Shown piece after piece: positions 1 to 5,068 of a DNA stretch of 5,068 nt. Source of the DNA: Draconibacterium sp. Its GTDB lineage: Bacteria > Bacteroidota > Bacteroidia > Bacteroidales > Prolixibacteraceae. Below the pieces are notes generated by a model that ran no database searches, was not told the DNA's origin, and saw only the letters and a list, made by a program, of their open reading frames with translations. The DNA lies in contig JAUVDE010000278.1 in NCBI GenBank assembly GCA_030595485.1, positions 1 to 5,068 on the forward strand. The letters are read 5' to 3'. The translations under genes and the position numbers were made by a program. Numbering within the stretch: the stretch's first letter is position 1; each line of letters begins with the position of its first letter.

Positions 1-487
1 CAAGCAATCCAAATTTCGAGGCGCTGTATGCTCCACTTCCTGCAAAGCCAATTTTACCTGCACGCGATGCTACGTTAAAGATATACCCTGATTTTTGTGC
101 TTTCATTTGCGGAACCACTTCTTTTAAAATAGAATACTGAGCTGTTAAATTTGTCTCCAGCATTTTGGCAAAATCATCTTCCGAAACATCAAGCGAACCA
201 TCGATATAAATTCCGGCGTTATTCACCAAAACATCAATTCTGCCGTAATCAGCAATAATATTTTCGATTGTATTTCTTACTTCGTTTGTATTGGTAATAT
301 CCAATTTGAAAAGAGTAGGAGTGAAGCCTCCATTTTTTATTATTAGGATAGAAACACATTTGAGATCAGTCTGGTTTCTCCCAATAAGAACAGTTTGGTA
401 GTTCATTTCAGCCAAGCCAAGTGCAATGGCTTTTCCAATTCCTTTGCTGGCTCCGGTAATTAAAGCAACTTTGTTTTCGTCAGACAT
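1..487 (-). CDS. Short-chain dehydrogenase/reductase (SDR), partial, C-terminus beyond window
   Basis: This is the N-terminal 162 residues of a classical SDR, a cytoplasmic NAD(P)(H)-dependent oxidoreductase with a Rossmann fold. Visible motifs are the nucleotide-binding TGASKGIG (residues 11-18), LDIT with Asp63 near the adenine ring, the NNAG structural motif (89-92), and the tetrad Asn113, Ser141, Tyr154 and Lys158 (YSASK), with the usual 13-residue Ser-Tyr spacing. Arg37 after strand 2 (LIGRN) suggests NADP(H), as in FabG-like reductases. About 80-100 C-terminal residues, including the substrate-specific part, lie outside the window, so the substrate cannot be named; a 3-oxoacyl-ACP reductase-like or generic SDR are both possible. 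The ATG at 487-485 is chosen because it sits just ahead of the first beta strand, as in family members, and lacks a Shine-Dalgarno, which is normal for this phylum. It faces away from the remnant region and tRNA. Family is near certain; specific function is unknown. Confidence 0.93.
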   Translation of the reverse strand, partial: MSDENKVALITGASKGIGKAIALGLAEMNYQTVLIGRNQTDLKCVSILIIKNGGFTPTLFKLDITNTNEVRNTIENIIADYGRIDVLVNNAGIYIDGSLDVSEDDFAKMLETNLTAQYSILKEVVPQMKAQKSGYIFNVASRAGKIGFAGSGAYSASKFGLL

Positions 488-636
488 GAAAATTAGAATA
501 AAAACATAAAGATAAATAAAGTAACCTGTAACTTCTAATAACGTAAGATTGGTGATAAGTTTTATCAATTAATGACAATCAAAAACCAAAAATAGATGAA
601 AGTTGCTGTGGGGCTTTTACTAATTATTTTTCATCA
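488..636. other. AT-rich intergenic leader upstream of the SDR gene
   Basis: I see no open reading frame or RNA gene here. It must hold the promoter of the minus-strand SDR gene, but I could not find a convincing TTTG/TAnnTTTG pair. The only distinct element is the 15-bp palindrome at 553-567, listed separately. Confidence 0.5.
553..567. promoter_or_regulatory. Perfect palindrome TGATAA-N3-TTATCA, possible operator
   Basis: Two perfect 6-bp arms flank a 3-bp centre, about 66 bp upstream of the SDR start codon. Size and position would fit a dimeric repressor or activator site for the SDR gene. The arms are AT-rich and no T-tract follows, so a terminator is unlikely. No regulator gene lies beside it, so the role is inference only; chance occurrence in AT-rich DNA is possible. 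Confidence 0.3.
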
Positions 637-754
637 TTAGTGTCCACTAAATATTAAATATCGTTCTTTGAAATTATTGTAAATCTATACTTTACGCCGT
701 TATTTGGTGCGTGACGATTTGAATCGGTTATGTTCGTGGATTTTTATTATTCAC
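637..754 (+). mobile_element. Possible left end and leader of a degraded IS4-type element
   Basis: This segment lies directly upstream of the transposase-start remnant at 755. It begins with TTAGTG-TC-CACTAA (637-650), a near-continuous palindrome. From memory, the GTGTCCACTAAA-type sequence resembles the terminal inverted repeat of some Bacteroidota IS4-group elements, and about 100 bp of leader before the transposase ATG is a normal size. I find no matching right-end copy or target duplication in the window, so the boundary is approximate and the assignment rests mainly on the adjacent coding remnant. Confidence 0.4.
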
Positions 755-886
755 ATGAACAACGGTAAATACGTTTTCGCCCAGCTTGTAAGTTTTTTGC
801 CCCAAAGGATATTCGATAATTTTGTTTCCAAGTATTCAGGTAACAAGTATATAAAGCATTTTACAAGAAGTGTGCAAGATCCGTAA
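755..886 (+). pseudogene. Truncated IS4-family transposase N-terminus (DUF4372-like)
   Basis: The frame from the ATG at 755 encodes 43 residues. Residues 1-37 (MNNGKYVFAQL, then FLPQRIFD and GNKYIKHFT) resemble the N-terminal DUF4372 domain typical of IS4-group transposases in Bacteroidota, where the text continues with a CWNQL-like segment and about 350 more residues including the DDE catalytic core. Here the match stops after KHFT and the frame ends six codons later at a TAA. None of the catalytic domain is present in the window, so this is a 5' remnant left after deletion or recombination. The open frame could extend upstream to an ATG at 704, but residues before 755 do not look like the family start. 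No function is expected. The call rests on recalled family sequence, not on an alignment. Confidence 0.62.
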
Positions 887-890
887 AATA

Positions 891-933
891 AAAAAGAGTC
901 ACAGAAAATAAATTCTGTAACTCTCTCATTTTT
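891..933 (-). terminator. Rho-independent terminator of the tRNA gene
   Basis: The arms GAGTCACAGAA (896-906) and TTCTGTAACTC (913-923) form an 11-bp stem with one C-A mismatch around a 6-nt loop. On the minus strand the hairpin is followed directly by a T-rich run (complement of 891-895 and beyond), 25 nt after the end of the tRNA. On the plus strand it is followed by a weaker T5 run (929-933), so it may also stop read-through from the IS remnant. Confidence 0.75.
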
Positions 934-946
934 AGGTGTTATTTCC

Positions 947-1021
<75 letters not shown>

Positions 1022-1060
1022 TAAGTGAAAACTGTAGTGTTACGTACGATTTTCGGAGTG

Positions 1061-1091
1061 CAAGTTTACAATTTTGCATGAAATTACGCAA
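1061..1091 (-). promoter_or_regulatory. Likely promoter of the tRNA gene
   Basis: On the minus strand TTG (1091-1089) is followed after 20 nt by TAAACTTG (1068-1061). This matches the Bacteroidota housekeeping pattern TTTG/TTG - about 19-21 nt - TAnnTTTG with one mismatch in the -7 element. Transcription would start roughly 30-35 nt before the mature tRNA 5' end, a sensible leader for RNase P processing. Confidence 0.5.
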
Positions 1092-1116
1092 GCATTTTGA
1101 AGTATTTTAATGAGAC

Positions 1117-1144
1117 AAAAAAAGGGTGCCGTAAACGACACCCT
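1117..1144 (-). terminator. Rho-independent terminator of the Gfo/Idh/MocA gene
   Basis: The arms AGGGTGCCG (1123-1131) and CGACACCCT (1136-1144) pair over 9 bp with one C-A mismatch around a TAAA loop. On the minus strand the hairpin is followed by seven consecutive T (complement of 1117-1123). It lies 23 bp after the stop codon of the oxidoreductase and isolates that gene from the tRNA downstream. Confidence 0.88.
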
Positions 1145-1167
1145 ATATTTTGTTTTCACCTATAATA

Positions 1168-2679
1168 CTATTTAGGCATATCAGGCAAGCTCCAAGGCTT
1201 ACGATATTCGTGCTTAATCAATTCAGCAGCAAAATCTTTTGCAGGAACTGGGTCAGTCCATGTTTTCTTAAATGTCGGGTGACCATCGTGAATCGCAAAA
1301 CCATCTTTAATAACAGTTCTAATTTGCTCATCATCAGCAAGGTTAGTGAATTCCATTTTATCACCATCCCAATCTAACACTTTATTCAACGATTGTAAAC
1401 GAACTCCAAGAACGCCCATCACAACCATTTCGTTAAATGGTCCGGCTTCACTAAAGTCAGAAGCTGTCATTGTACGGTTTTCAGGAGATTCTTTACAAGC
1501 GCGTACCCAATCCATTTCGTGACTCTCTTCAACTCTGCGGCGGAATTTAGGAGCTTCAGGAACACGACCTGATAGCAACCAAGGGTCTCTCCCATAACAT
1601 CCACATACTAAGGTGTCTTTAGTTCCGTGGAAAAGTACTCCTCCACCAGCATTATTAGGATTCTTGCCATCTGGCCATCCTTCAGGAAGCATAGGTTTTA
1701 TACCACCATCGTACCAATGTACATCTACCTGAGGAAGTTGGGCTTTTTTCTTCATTCCTTTCCATTGGCGTTTTGCATCGCGGGCTGGGAAAGTCATTTT
1801 AACTGATTGTGAAACAGGAGCACAATCTTGTAATAACAAACTTGAGTTTCCTTGAGTGTGGATTGGATATCCTAAATCGAGACCAACAAATACAGGATGA
1901 AGGATATGGCAAGCCATATCTCCTAATGCACCTGTACCATAATCCCACCAACCACGCCAGTTCCATGGGTGATAAACCTGGTTGTAAGGACGCATTTTTG
2001 CCGGTCCGGTAAATAGATCCCAATCTAATGTTTCGGGAACCCAATCACCTCTTTCCGGGGTGTTTAATCCTTGTGGCCAGATTGGACGGTCGGTGAAAGC
2101 TTCAACTTTGGTTACTTCACCAATTTCTCCATTTGCTAACCATTCAGTAGTAAGATTTACACCTTCGCCTGAAGAACCCTGGTTACCCATTTGAGTTGCC
2201 AAATTATGCTTATCAGCTAATTTGGTTAACAATCTCGACTCATAAACTGTATGAGTTAAAGGCTTTTGAACATAGGCATGTTTGTCCATCGACATGGCAG
2301 TTGCAGCTACAATAGCATGCGTGTGGTCGGCGGTTGCAATCATTACTGCATCCATTTCATTTCCCAGTTCATCGAATGCAATTCGCCAATCTTTGTACTT
2401 TTTGGCATTCGGAAATCTGTCGAAAACACCATTGCCACCAGTATATTTCCAGTCCACATCAACAAGACCAATAATATTTTCTGATGACATATTTTTAAGG
2501 TTAGCAAATCCCATTCCACCAACGCCAATACCTAAGATATTGAGTTTGTCACTGGGTGCTTTGTGCCCCAATCCCGCAACAGCGTGTCTGGGAACAATTG
2601 TCATACCTGCAGCGGCGGCTGCAGCAGTGCCAAGAAATGCTCTTCTTGAAACTGAAATTTTGTTTGATTTCTTTTCCAT
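1168..2679 (-). CDS. Tat-exported Gfo/Idh/MocA family oxidoreductase
   Basis: The 503-residue product is a predicted NAD-dependent dehydrogenase-like protein of the Gfo/Idh/MocA family, probably acting on a sugar or sugar derivative in the periplasm. Residues 8-35 form a twin-arginine signal (SRRAFLG at 11-17, an alanine-rich core, and AVA at 33-35 as a likely cleavage site). The Rossmann fingerprint GIGVGGMG (50-57) follows, with Asp74 at the end of strand 2, which favours NAD(H). QKP (138-140) replaces the usual EKP motif. The region WNWRGWWDYGTGALGDMACH (239-258) carries the D-x3-H pair (Asp254, His258) typical of the active site. The ATG at 2679 is chosen because the Tat motif follows directly; the frame is open 46 codons further up, but that part is hydrophobic and non-homologous in character. 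It has its own promoter candidate and terminator, so appears monocistronic. Members export with cofactor pre-bound. The substrate is not predictable from this context; a GH109-like glycosidase activity is a less likely alternative. Confidence 0.93.
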   Translation of the reverse strand: MEKKSNKISVSRRAFLGTAAAAAAGMTIVPRHAVAGLGHKAPSDKLNILGIGVGGMGFANLKNMSSENIIGLVDVDWKYTGGNGVFDRFPNAKKYKDWRIAFDELGNEMDAVMIATADHTHAIVAATAMSMDKHAYVQKPLTHTVYESRLLTKLADKHNLATQMGNQGSSGEGVNLTTEWLANGEIGEVTKVEAFTDRPIWPQGLNTPERGDWVPETLDWDLFTGPAKMRPYNQVYHPWNWRGWWDYGTGALGDMACHILHPVFVGLDLGYPIHTQGNSSLLLQDCAPVSQSVKMTFPARDAKRQWKGMKKKAQLPQVDVHWYDGGIKPMLPEGWPDGKNPNNAGGGVLFHGTKDTLVCGCYGRDPWLLSGRVPEAPKFRRRVEESHEMDWVRACKESPENRTMTASDFSEAGPFNEMVVMGVLGVRLQSLNKVLDWDGDKMEFTNLADDEQIRTVIKDGFAIHDGHPTFKKTWTDPVPAKDFAAELIKHEYRKPWSLPDMPK

Positions 2680-2743
2680 TACAATTTGTAGTTTTAATTG
2701 GATAGGTATATTACTATTTCCTAATTTTAATTCAAAAAACGTA

Positions 2744-2777
2744 TAAATATAGCGATATTCAGTAAGCGAACAACAAA
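2744..2777 (-). promoter_or_regulatory. Candidate promoter of the Gfo/Idh/MocA gene
   Basis: On the minus strand TTTGTTG (2777-2771) precedes TATATTTA (2751-2744). TTG to the -7 element is 19 nt, and TATATTTA differs from TAnnTTTG only in the last base. The start would lie some 60 nt before the ATG at 2679. The match is good in spacing but AT-rich DNA gives chance hits, so this is tentative. Confidence 0.38.
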
Positions 2778-2890
2778 TGCAGCTAAGAAACCAATATATC
2801 GATATTGTAAAAGACACAAGAACGTCTTTGTTTTAACCAAGTCAACAAAAAATCAATATTGTTGTTTTTCAATTAATTACTCTAAAGGGT

Positions 2891-2905
2891 ATAGCTTTTT
2901 TCTAT
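2891..2905. promoter_or_regulatory. OxyR-like operator ATAG-N7-CTAT upstream of ahpC
   Basis: ATAG (2891-2894) and CTAT (2902-2905) are separated by exactly seven bases. This is the core spacing of an OxyR dimer site (ATAGnTnnnAnCTAT); the inner T is matched and the inner A is not. It ends 19 bp before the -33 TTTG of the ahpC promoter, a typical activator position. The second dimer site expected of a full OxyR tetramer footprint is weak or absent. Its place in front of two peroxidase genes is the main support. Confidence 0.55.
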
Positions 2906-2924
2906 TTGGCTTAAAAAAAATCAA

Positions 2925-2956
2925 TTTGACACGAGCTGTTTATTAATCTACATTTG
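2925..2956 (+). promoter_or_regulatory. Consensus Bacteroidota promoter of ahpC-osmC
   Basis: TTTG (2925-2928) and TACATTTG (2949-2956) match the Bacteroidota -33 and -7 elements (TTTG and TAnnTTTG) exactly, with a 20-bp spacer. The predicted transcription start near 2961-2966 gives an A/T-rich leader of about 45-50 nt before the ATG at 3011. Confidence 0.75.
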
Positions 2957-3010
2957 TATGGTAATTTTAAATAAGTCTAAATAATTTAATAATATAAAAA
3001 ACAAGAAATT

Positions 3011-3535
3011 ATGAAATCAGTAGGAGACAAATTTCCAAAATTTAAGAAAACAGCAATCTTGGCCGATAACCAGTTCGGAGAAGTAACTTCAAAGGATCAT
3101 CAAGAAGAAGGTAAGTGGGCAGTATATTTTTTCTATCCAAAAGATTTTACATTCATTTGCCCAACTGAAATTATCGAATTCAATAACAATCATGATAAAT
3201 TTAAGGCATTAAATGCCGAGCTATATGGAGCTTCAACTGACACTGCAGAAGTGCATTTGGCATGGAAAGCTAATGACCCAAAATTATCGAATCTTACTTT
3301 CCCGTTAATTGAAGATACCTCAAAATGTTTGAGTAAAAAATTAGGTATTCTTCAACCGGGTTCAGTTGCTTACCGTGCTACTTTTATTGTTGATCCAGAA
3401 GGAGTAATTCAGTGGGTAAACTGTAATAATGATGGAACTGGAAGAAACGTTGCAGAAGTACTTAGAGCTTTGGAAGCGACGCAAAATCCTGGTTTAACCG
3501 GTTGCGATTGGGCACCTGGTGATGCAACTTTGTAA
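3011..3535 (+). CDS. ahpC: Peroxiredoxin, AhpC/Prx1 subfamily (alkyl hydroperoxide reductase subunit C)
   Basis: This cytoplasmic thiol peroxidase of 174 residues reduces H2O2, organic hydroperoxides and possibly peroxynitrite. The active site is P43-x3-T47-x2-C50 (PKDFTFICPTE), with Cys50 peroxidatic and Arg122 (AYRATFIVD) completing the pocket. The C-terminus reads GLTGCDW; Cys165 is the only candidate resolving cysteine there, two residues before Trp167. In enterobacterial AhpC the resolving Cys is four before this Trp (CPAKW), and in Mycobacterium tuberculosis AhpC there are two (CACNW); here the first position is Thr163. Cys106 and Cys138 are additional. The GGLG loop and C-terminal YF helix of over-oxidation-sensitive peroxiredoxins are absent, suggesting a robust enzyme. 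It is slightly shorter than E. coli AhpC (187). No ahpF or ahpD lies in the window, so the reductant is unknown; thioredoxin is possible. It leads the operon with osmC and carries a consensus promoter and OxyR-like site upstream. Confidence 0.93.
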   Translation: MKSVGDKFPKFKKTAILADNQFGEVTSKDHQEEGKWAVYFFYPKDFTFICPTEIIEFNNNHDKFKALNAELYGASTDTAEVHLAWKANDPKLSNLTFPLIEDTSKCLSKKLGILQPGSVAYRATFIVDPEGVIQWVNCNNDGTGRNVAEVLRALEATQNPGLTGCDWAPGDATL

Positions 3536-3565
3536 CAAATTAAATAACCTGAAAAAAATAAAATC

Positions 3566-3991
3566 ATGACCGTAAGAAAAGTTAAATCAGTTTGGAATGG
3601 TACCCTAAAAGAGGGAAAAGGTAATATGGATATCACGGGTTATAGTGGCCCTTTTACATTTGCTTCTCGTTTTGAAAATGGTAAGGGAACTAATCCTGAA
3701 GAACTTGTTGGTGCTGCACAATCGGGATGTTATTCAATGTTTTTGTCGGCTTTAATTAGCGGCGATGGATTAACACCTGAAAGTATTGAAACAGAAGCCT
3801 CGGTTACTTTAGGAGAAGTTGATGGTGGACCAGCAATTACAAATATTAAATTGGAATGCGTTGTAAAATGCGAAGGTTTATCGCAAGAGAAGTTTGCTGA
3901 ACTTTCGGTAGCAGCCAAAGAAAAATGTCCTATTTCGCGACTATATGCAGGAGGTACTGCTGAAATTGAACTAGACGCCAAATTGGTATAA
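3566..3991 (+). CDS. osmC: OsmC/Ohr family peroxiredoxin (OsmC-type hydroperoxide reductase)
   Basis: The 141-residue product is a cytoplasmic, normally homodimeric thiol peroxidase that prefers organic hydroperoxides. Its length fits the OsmC subgroup. Key features are Arg35 (FASRFENG), the TNPEELVGAAQSGC segment (residues 42-55) with the conserved glutamates and peroxidatic Cys55, and the resolving Cys121 in KCPISRLYAGG. The NPEEL-GAA pattern and the spacing of about 66 residues between the cysteines agree with E. coli OsmC (Cys59/Cys125) rather than Ohr, though the separation is by recalled motif only. Family members usually need a dithiol donor such as lipoyl proteins. The ATG at 3566 lies 30 bp after the ahpC stop, with no promoter or terminator between, so the two genes should be co-transcribed as a peroxide-defence operon. 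A strong terminator follows at 4048. Nothing suggests truncation. Confidence 0.93.
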   Translation: MTVRKVKSVWNGTLKEGKGNMDITGYSGPFTFASRFENGKGTNPEELVGAAQSGCYSMFLSALISGDGLTPESIETEASVTLGEVDGGPAITNIKLECVVKCEGLSQEKFAELSVAAKEKCPISRLYAGGTAEIELDAKLV

Positions 3992-4047
3992 AATATTAAT
4001 TGGAATGTGTGAGTGAGTTAATTAGTATTAACTTGAGGGAAGAAAAG

Positions 4048-4073
4048 AAAGGAGTCGAAAGGCTCCTTTTTTT
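4048..4073 (+). terminator. Terminator of ahpC-osmC, convergent with the response regulator gene
   Basis: The arms AAAGGAGTC (4048-4056) and GGCTCCTTT (4061-4069) form a 9-bp stem (one G-U pair) capped by a GAAA tetraloop, followed by T to 4073, giving seven T in a row. It starts 57 bp after the osmC stop and ends 3 bp before the last codon of the minus-strand regulator. On the minus strand a TTTCTTTTC run follows, so it probably terminates both converging transcripts. Confidence 0.9.
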
Positions 4074-4076
4074 GTG

Positions 4077-4829
4077 TCATTTGTCCATCCAATGTTTAAA
4101 TTCCGAAACCTTGTCGCGGCTCACAATTATTCCGTTCTCCGAATTACTTTTCAGGTTTAGTTTTAAGCGGTTGGTAGAATACGAGATTATTTCGGCGATA
4201 CAATTAATGTTAACCAAATAATTTCGGTTTACCCTGAAAAAAATAGTTGGGTCAATCCTTTTCTGAAGTTGTTCTAACGAGAAATCTAAATCATAAGTTT
4301 TACCACTCATCGTTTTTAGGAATGTGCTGCGTTCTTCCACAAAAAAAGAGCAAATCTCAGAAACTTGAATTGATTGAAATCGACTGCCCACTTTTAAAAA
4401 GAACCTCGATTTATATTTGGTTGAAATCTGTTCGATTACTTTCGAAACTTTCTCGGAGAATTCTTGTTTTTCGGAATGAATGGATTTGAATTTATGAAAT
4501 GCGGTTTCAAGCGCTTGTTCCTCAATAGGTTTTAATAAATAGTCGACACTGTTTACTTTAAATGCCCGAATGGCATATTCATTAAACGCAGTTGTGAAAA
4601 TAATTGGAGTATCAATTTTTACGGCATCAAAAATTTCGAATGAAATTCCATCATCAAGTTGAATATCCATAAAAATTAGGTCGGGCGAAACATTTGACGA
4701 AAACCAGTTTATTGAATCTTCAACCGATTCCAAAACCTGAAGTATTTCAATCTCAGGAGCTGTTTTGTTTAACAACTGAATTAGTTTTTCTGCTGCATAA
4801 TGTTCGTCTTCTATAATTACAACTTTCAT
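4077..4829 (-). CDS. LytTR-family response regulator (REC-LytTR)
   Basis: This 250-residue DNA-binding regulator belongs to the LytR/AlgR class. The receiver domain covers roughly residues 1-120, with acidic pocket Glu7/Asp8, phosphoacceptor Asp55 (LIFMDIQ), Thr79/Thr80 and Lys100 (DYLLKP). A helical, charged linker (about 105-140) leads to a LytTR DNA-binding domain (about 143-250) with the conserved FFRVNRNYLVN (197-207) and VSRDKVSEFKHW (236-247) blocks. LytTR proteins usually bind direct repeats in promoters and activate transcription. The start ATG at 4829 precedes the first beta strand KVVIIEDE directly. It lies 84 bp downstream of the end of a LytS/YpdA-type histidine kinase on the same strand, its likely partner. 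The target genes and signal are unknown, and orphan LytTR systems of this layout are abundant in Bacteroidota. Confidence 0.95.
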   Translation of the reverse strand: MKVVIIEDEHYAAEKLIQLLNKTAPEIEILQVLESVEDSINWFSSNVSPDLIFMDIQLDDGISFEIFDAVKIDTPIIFTTAFNEYAIRAFKVNSVDYLLKPIEEQALETAFHKFKSIHSEKQEFSEKVSKVIEQISTKYKSRFFLKVGSRFQSIQVSEICSFFVEERSTFLKTMSGKTYDLDFSLEQLQKRIDPTIFFRVNRNYLVNINCIAEIISYSTNRLKLNLKSNSENGIIVSRDKVSEFKHWMDK

Positions 4830-4843
4830 AATACTTTTCTAAG

Positions 4844-4906
4844 GTTGCCATGCTGAACTTGTTTCAGCACTTTATTAAAAAGATTCCGAAACGAGTTCGG
4901 AATGAC
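4844..4906. repeat. REP-like doublet: two inverted palindromes between kinase and regulator
   Basis: The first palindrome, TGCTGAA-CTTGT-TTCAGCA (4851-4869), has a 7-bp stem. The second, ATTCCGAA-ACGAG-TTCGGAAT (4883-4903), has a perfect 8-bp stem. Read on opposite strands the two are related: both have the core GAAC-TYG-TTTC and both are preceded by a CAT-ended tag (GTTGCCAT on plus, GTCAT on minus). This is the arrangement of paired REP elements mobilised by RAYT transposases, and similar palindromes are, from memory, widely scattered in Bacteroidota intergenic DNA. They lie in the transcribed gap of the two-component operon and could tune expression of the regulator. Confidence 0.65.
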
Positions 4907-4913
4907 GTTTTAA

Positions 4914-5068
4914 TTAATTCAGTTTCACAGGAACCTTTACAATAAATTCTTCCGCACTTTCCTGTATCTCAATTTCTCTGTTCAGTATTAAATTACAACG
5001 TTCGTTTAGGTTTTTTAAACCAATTTTCGACGAGTCTTTTAATTGTGTTTTTTTCTGTAACCGATTTC
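4914..5068 (-). CDS. LytS/YpdA-type sensor histidine kinase, C-terminal end only
   Basis: Fifty codons and a stop (TAA at 4916-4914) are visible; the rest lies beyond the right edge. The text KIGLKNLNERCNLI with the closing EEFIVKVPVKLN matches the last part of the HATPase domain of His_kinase/HATPase_c_5-type kinases, where a GxGLxNxxxR segment is followed by two beta strands ending in a V-x-V/L-P motif. This kinase class is usually membrane-bound and phosphorylates a LytTR regulator, and one follows 84 bp downstream on the same strand, so the pair is probably a co-transcribed two-component system. Sensor domain, membrane segments and phospho-acceptor histidine are not visible, so the signal cannot be inferred. 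Confidence 0.82.
   Translation of the reverse strand, partial: NRLQKKTQLKDSSKIGLKNLNERCNLILNREIEIQESAEEFIVKVPVKLN

Larger units (their letters stand above)
2680..3010. other. 331-bp divergent intergenic region
   Basis: This AT-rich region separates the minus-strand oxidoreductase from the plus-strand ahpC. It contains candidate promoters for both directions and an OxyR-like palindrome (all listed separately). Neither gene has a Shine-Dalgarno sequence; the ahpC leader is A-rich up to its ATG. I see no small gene here. Confidence 0.8.

Noticed and set aside
670..702. TTTG followed by TATACTTT as a promoter for the IS transposase
   Set aside because: The spacer is only about 15 bp and the -7 match is imperfect; not enough to call in a decayed element.
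2282..2746. 154-codon plus-strand open frame
   Set aside because: It lies antisense to the oxidoreductase start and Tat region; its alanine-rich part mirrors the Tat signal codons. No start context or family resemblance.
2680..2817. 46-codon N-terminal extension of the Gfo/Idh/MocA reading frame
   Set aside because: It would bury the Tat motif about 57 residues in, covers the candidate promoter, and reads as translated AT-rich non-coding DNA. The ATG at 2679 puts the twin arginines at residues 12-13.
2843..2864. Weak hairpin CAACAA / TTGTTG with a 10-nt loop
   Set aside because: Six A/T-rich pairs with a large loop in AT-rich intergenic DNA; no T-tract or gene end nearby, so not a terminator or clear operator.
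4000..4489. Plus-strand open frames of 73 and 80 codons after osmC
   Set aside because: They run antisense to the LytTR regulator and the first crosses the terminator hairpin at 4048-4073.

Overview
The window looks like chromosomal DNA of a Bacteroidota bacterium, perhaps a marine or sediment Marinilabiliales/Prolixibacteraceae or Flavobacteriia relative. The support is low GC, absence of Shine-Dalgarno sequences, promoter-like TTTG/TAnnTTTG pairs, a tRNA gene without an encoded CCA, a LytS/LytTR two-component pair, and a Tat-exported Gfo/Idh/MocA oxidoreductase. The genus is a guess.

Layout. Positions 1-487 (minus) hold the N-terminal 162 residues of a classical short-chain dehydrogenase/reductase that runs off the left edge. 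Positions 488-947 have no intact gene. They contain a 15-bp palindrome, a decayed IS4-type transposase start (DUF4372-like) with a possible left IS end, and the terminator of the next gene. A tRNA with anticodon CAT (948-1021, minus) follows, with its own promoter; its acceptor stem points to tRNA-Ile2 rather than Met. Next on the minus strand is a 503-residue Tat-signal Gfo/Idh/MocA oxidoreductase (1168-2679) with a good terminator.

A 331-bp divergent intergenic region (2680-3010) separates it from a plus-strand peroxide-defence operon: an AhpC/Prx1-type peroxiredoxin (3011-3535) and, 30 bp later, an OsmC-family hydroperoxide reductase (3566-3991). Upstream of ahpC are a consensus Bacteroidota promoter and an ATAG-N7-CTAT palindrome that matches the core of an OxyR site. 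The operon ends in a strong hairpin terminator, shared convergently with a minus-strand LytTR response regulator (4077-4829). That regulator follows the last 50 codons of its probable partner histidine kinase (4914-5068, minus). The 84-bp gap between kinase and regulator contains a pair of inverted REP-like palindromes.

The clearest functional unit is the ahpC-osmC operon: two thiol peroxidases covering H2O2 and organic hydroperoxides, probably induced by peroxide through OxyR. The kinase/regulator pair is a second unit with unknown signal and targets. I see no clear evidence of a wholly new system. The points most worth checking are the shifted resolving cysteine of AhpC, the OxyR-like operator, the REP doublet inside the two-component operon, and the IS remnant next to the tRNA.
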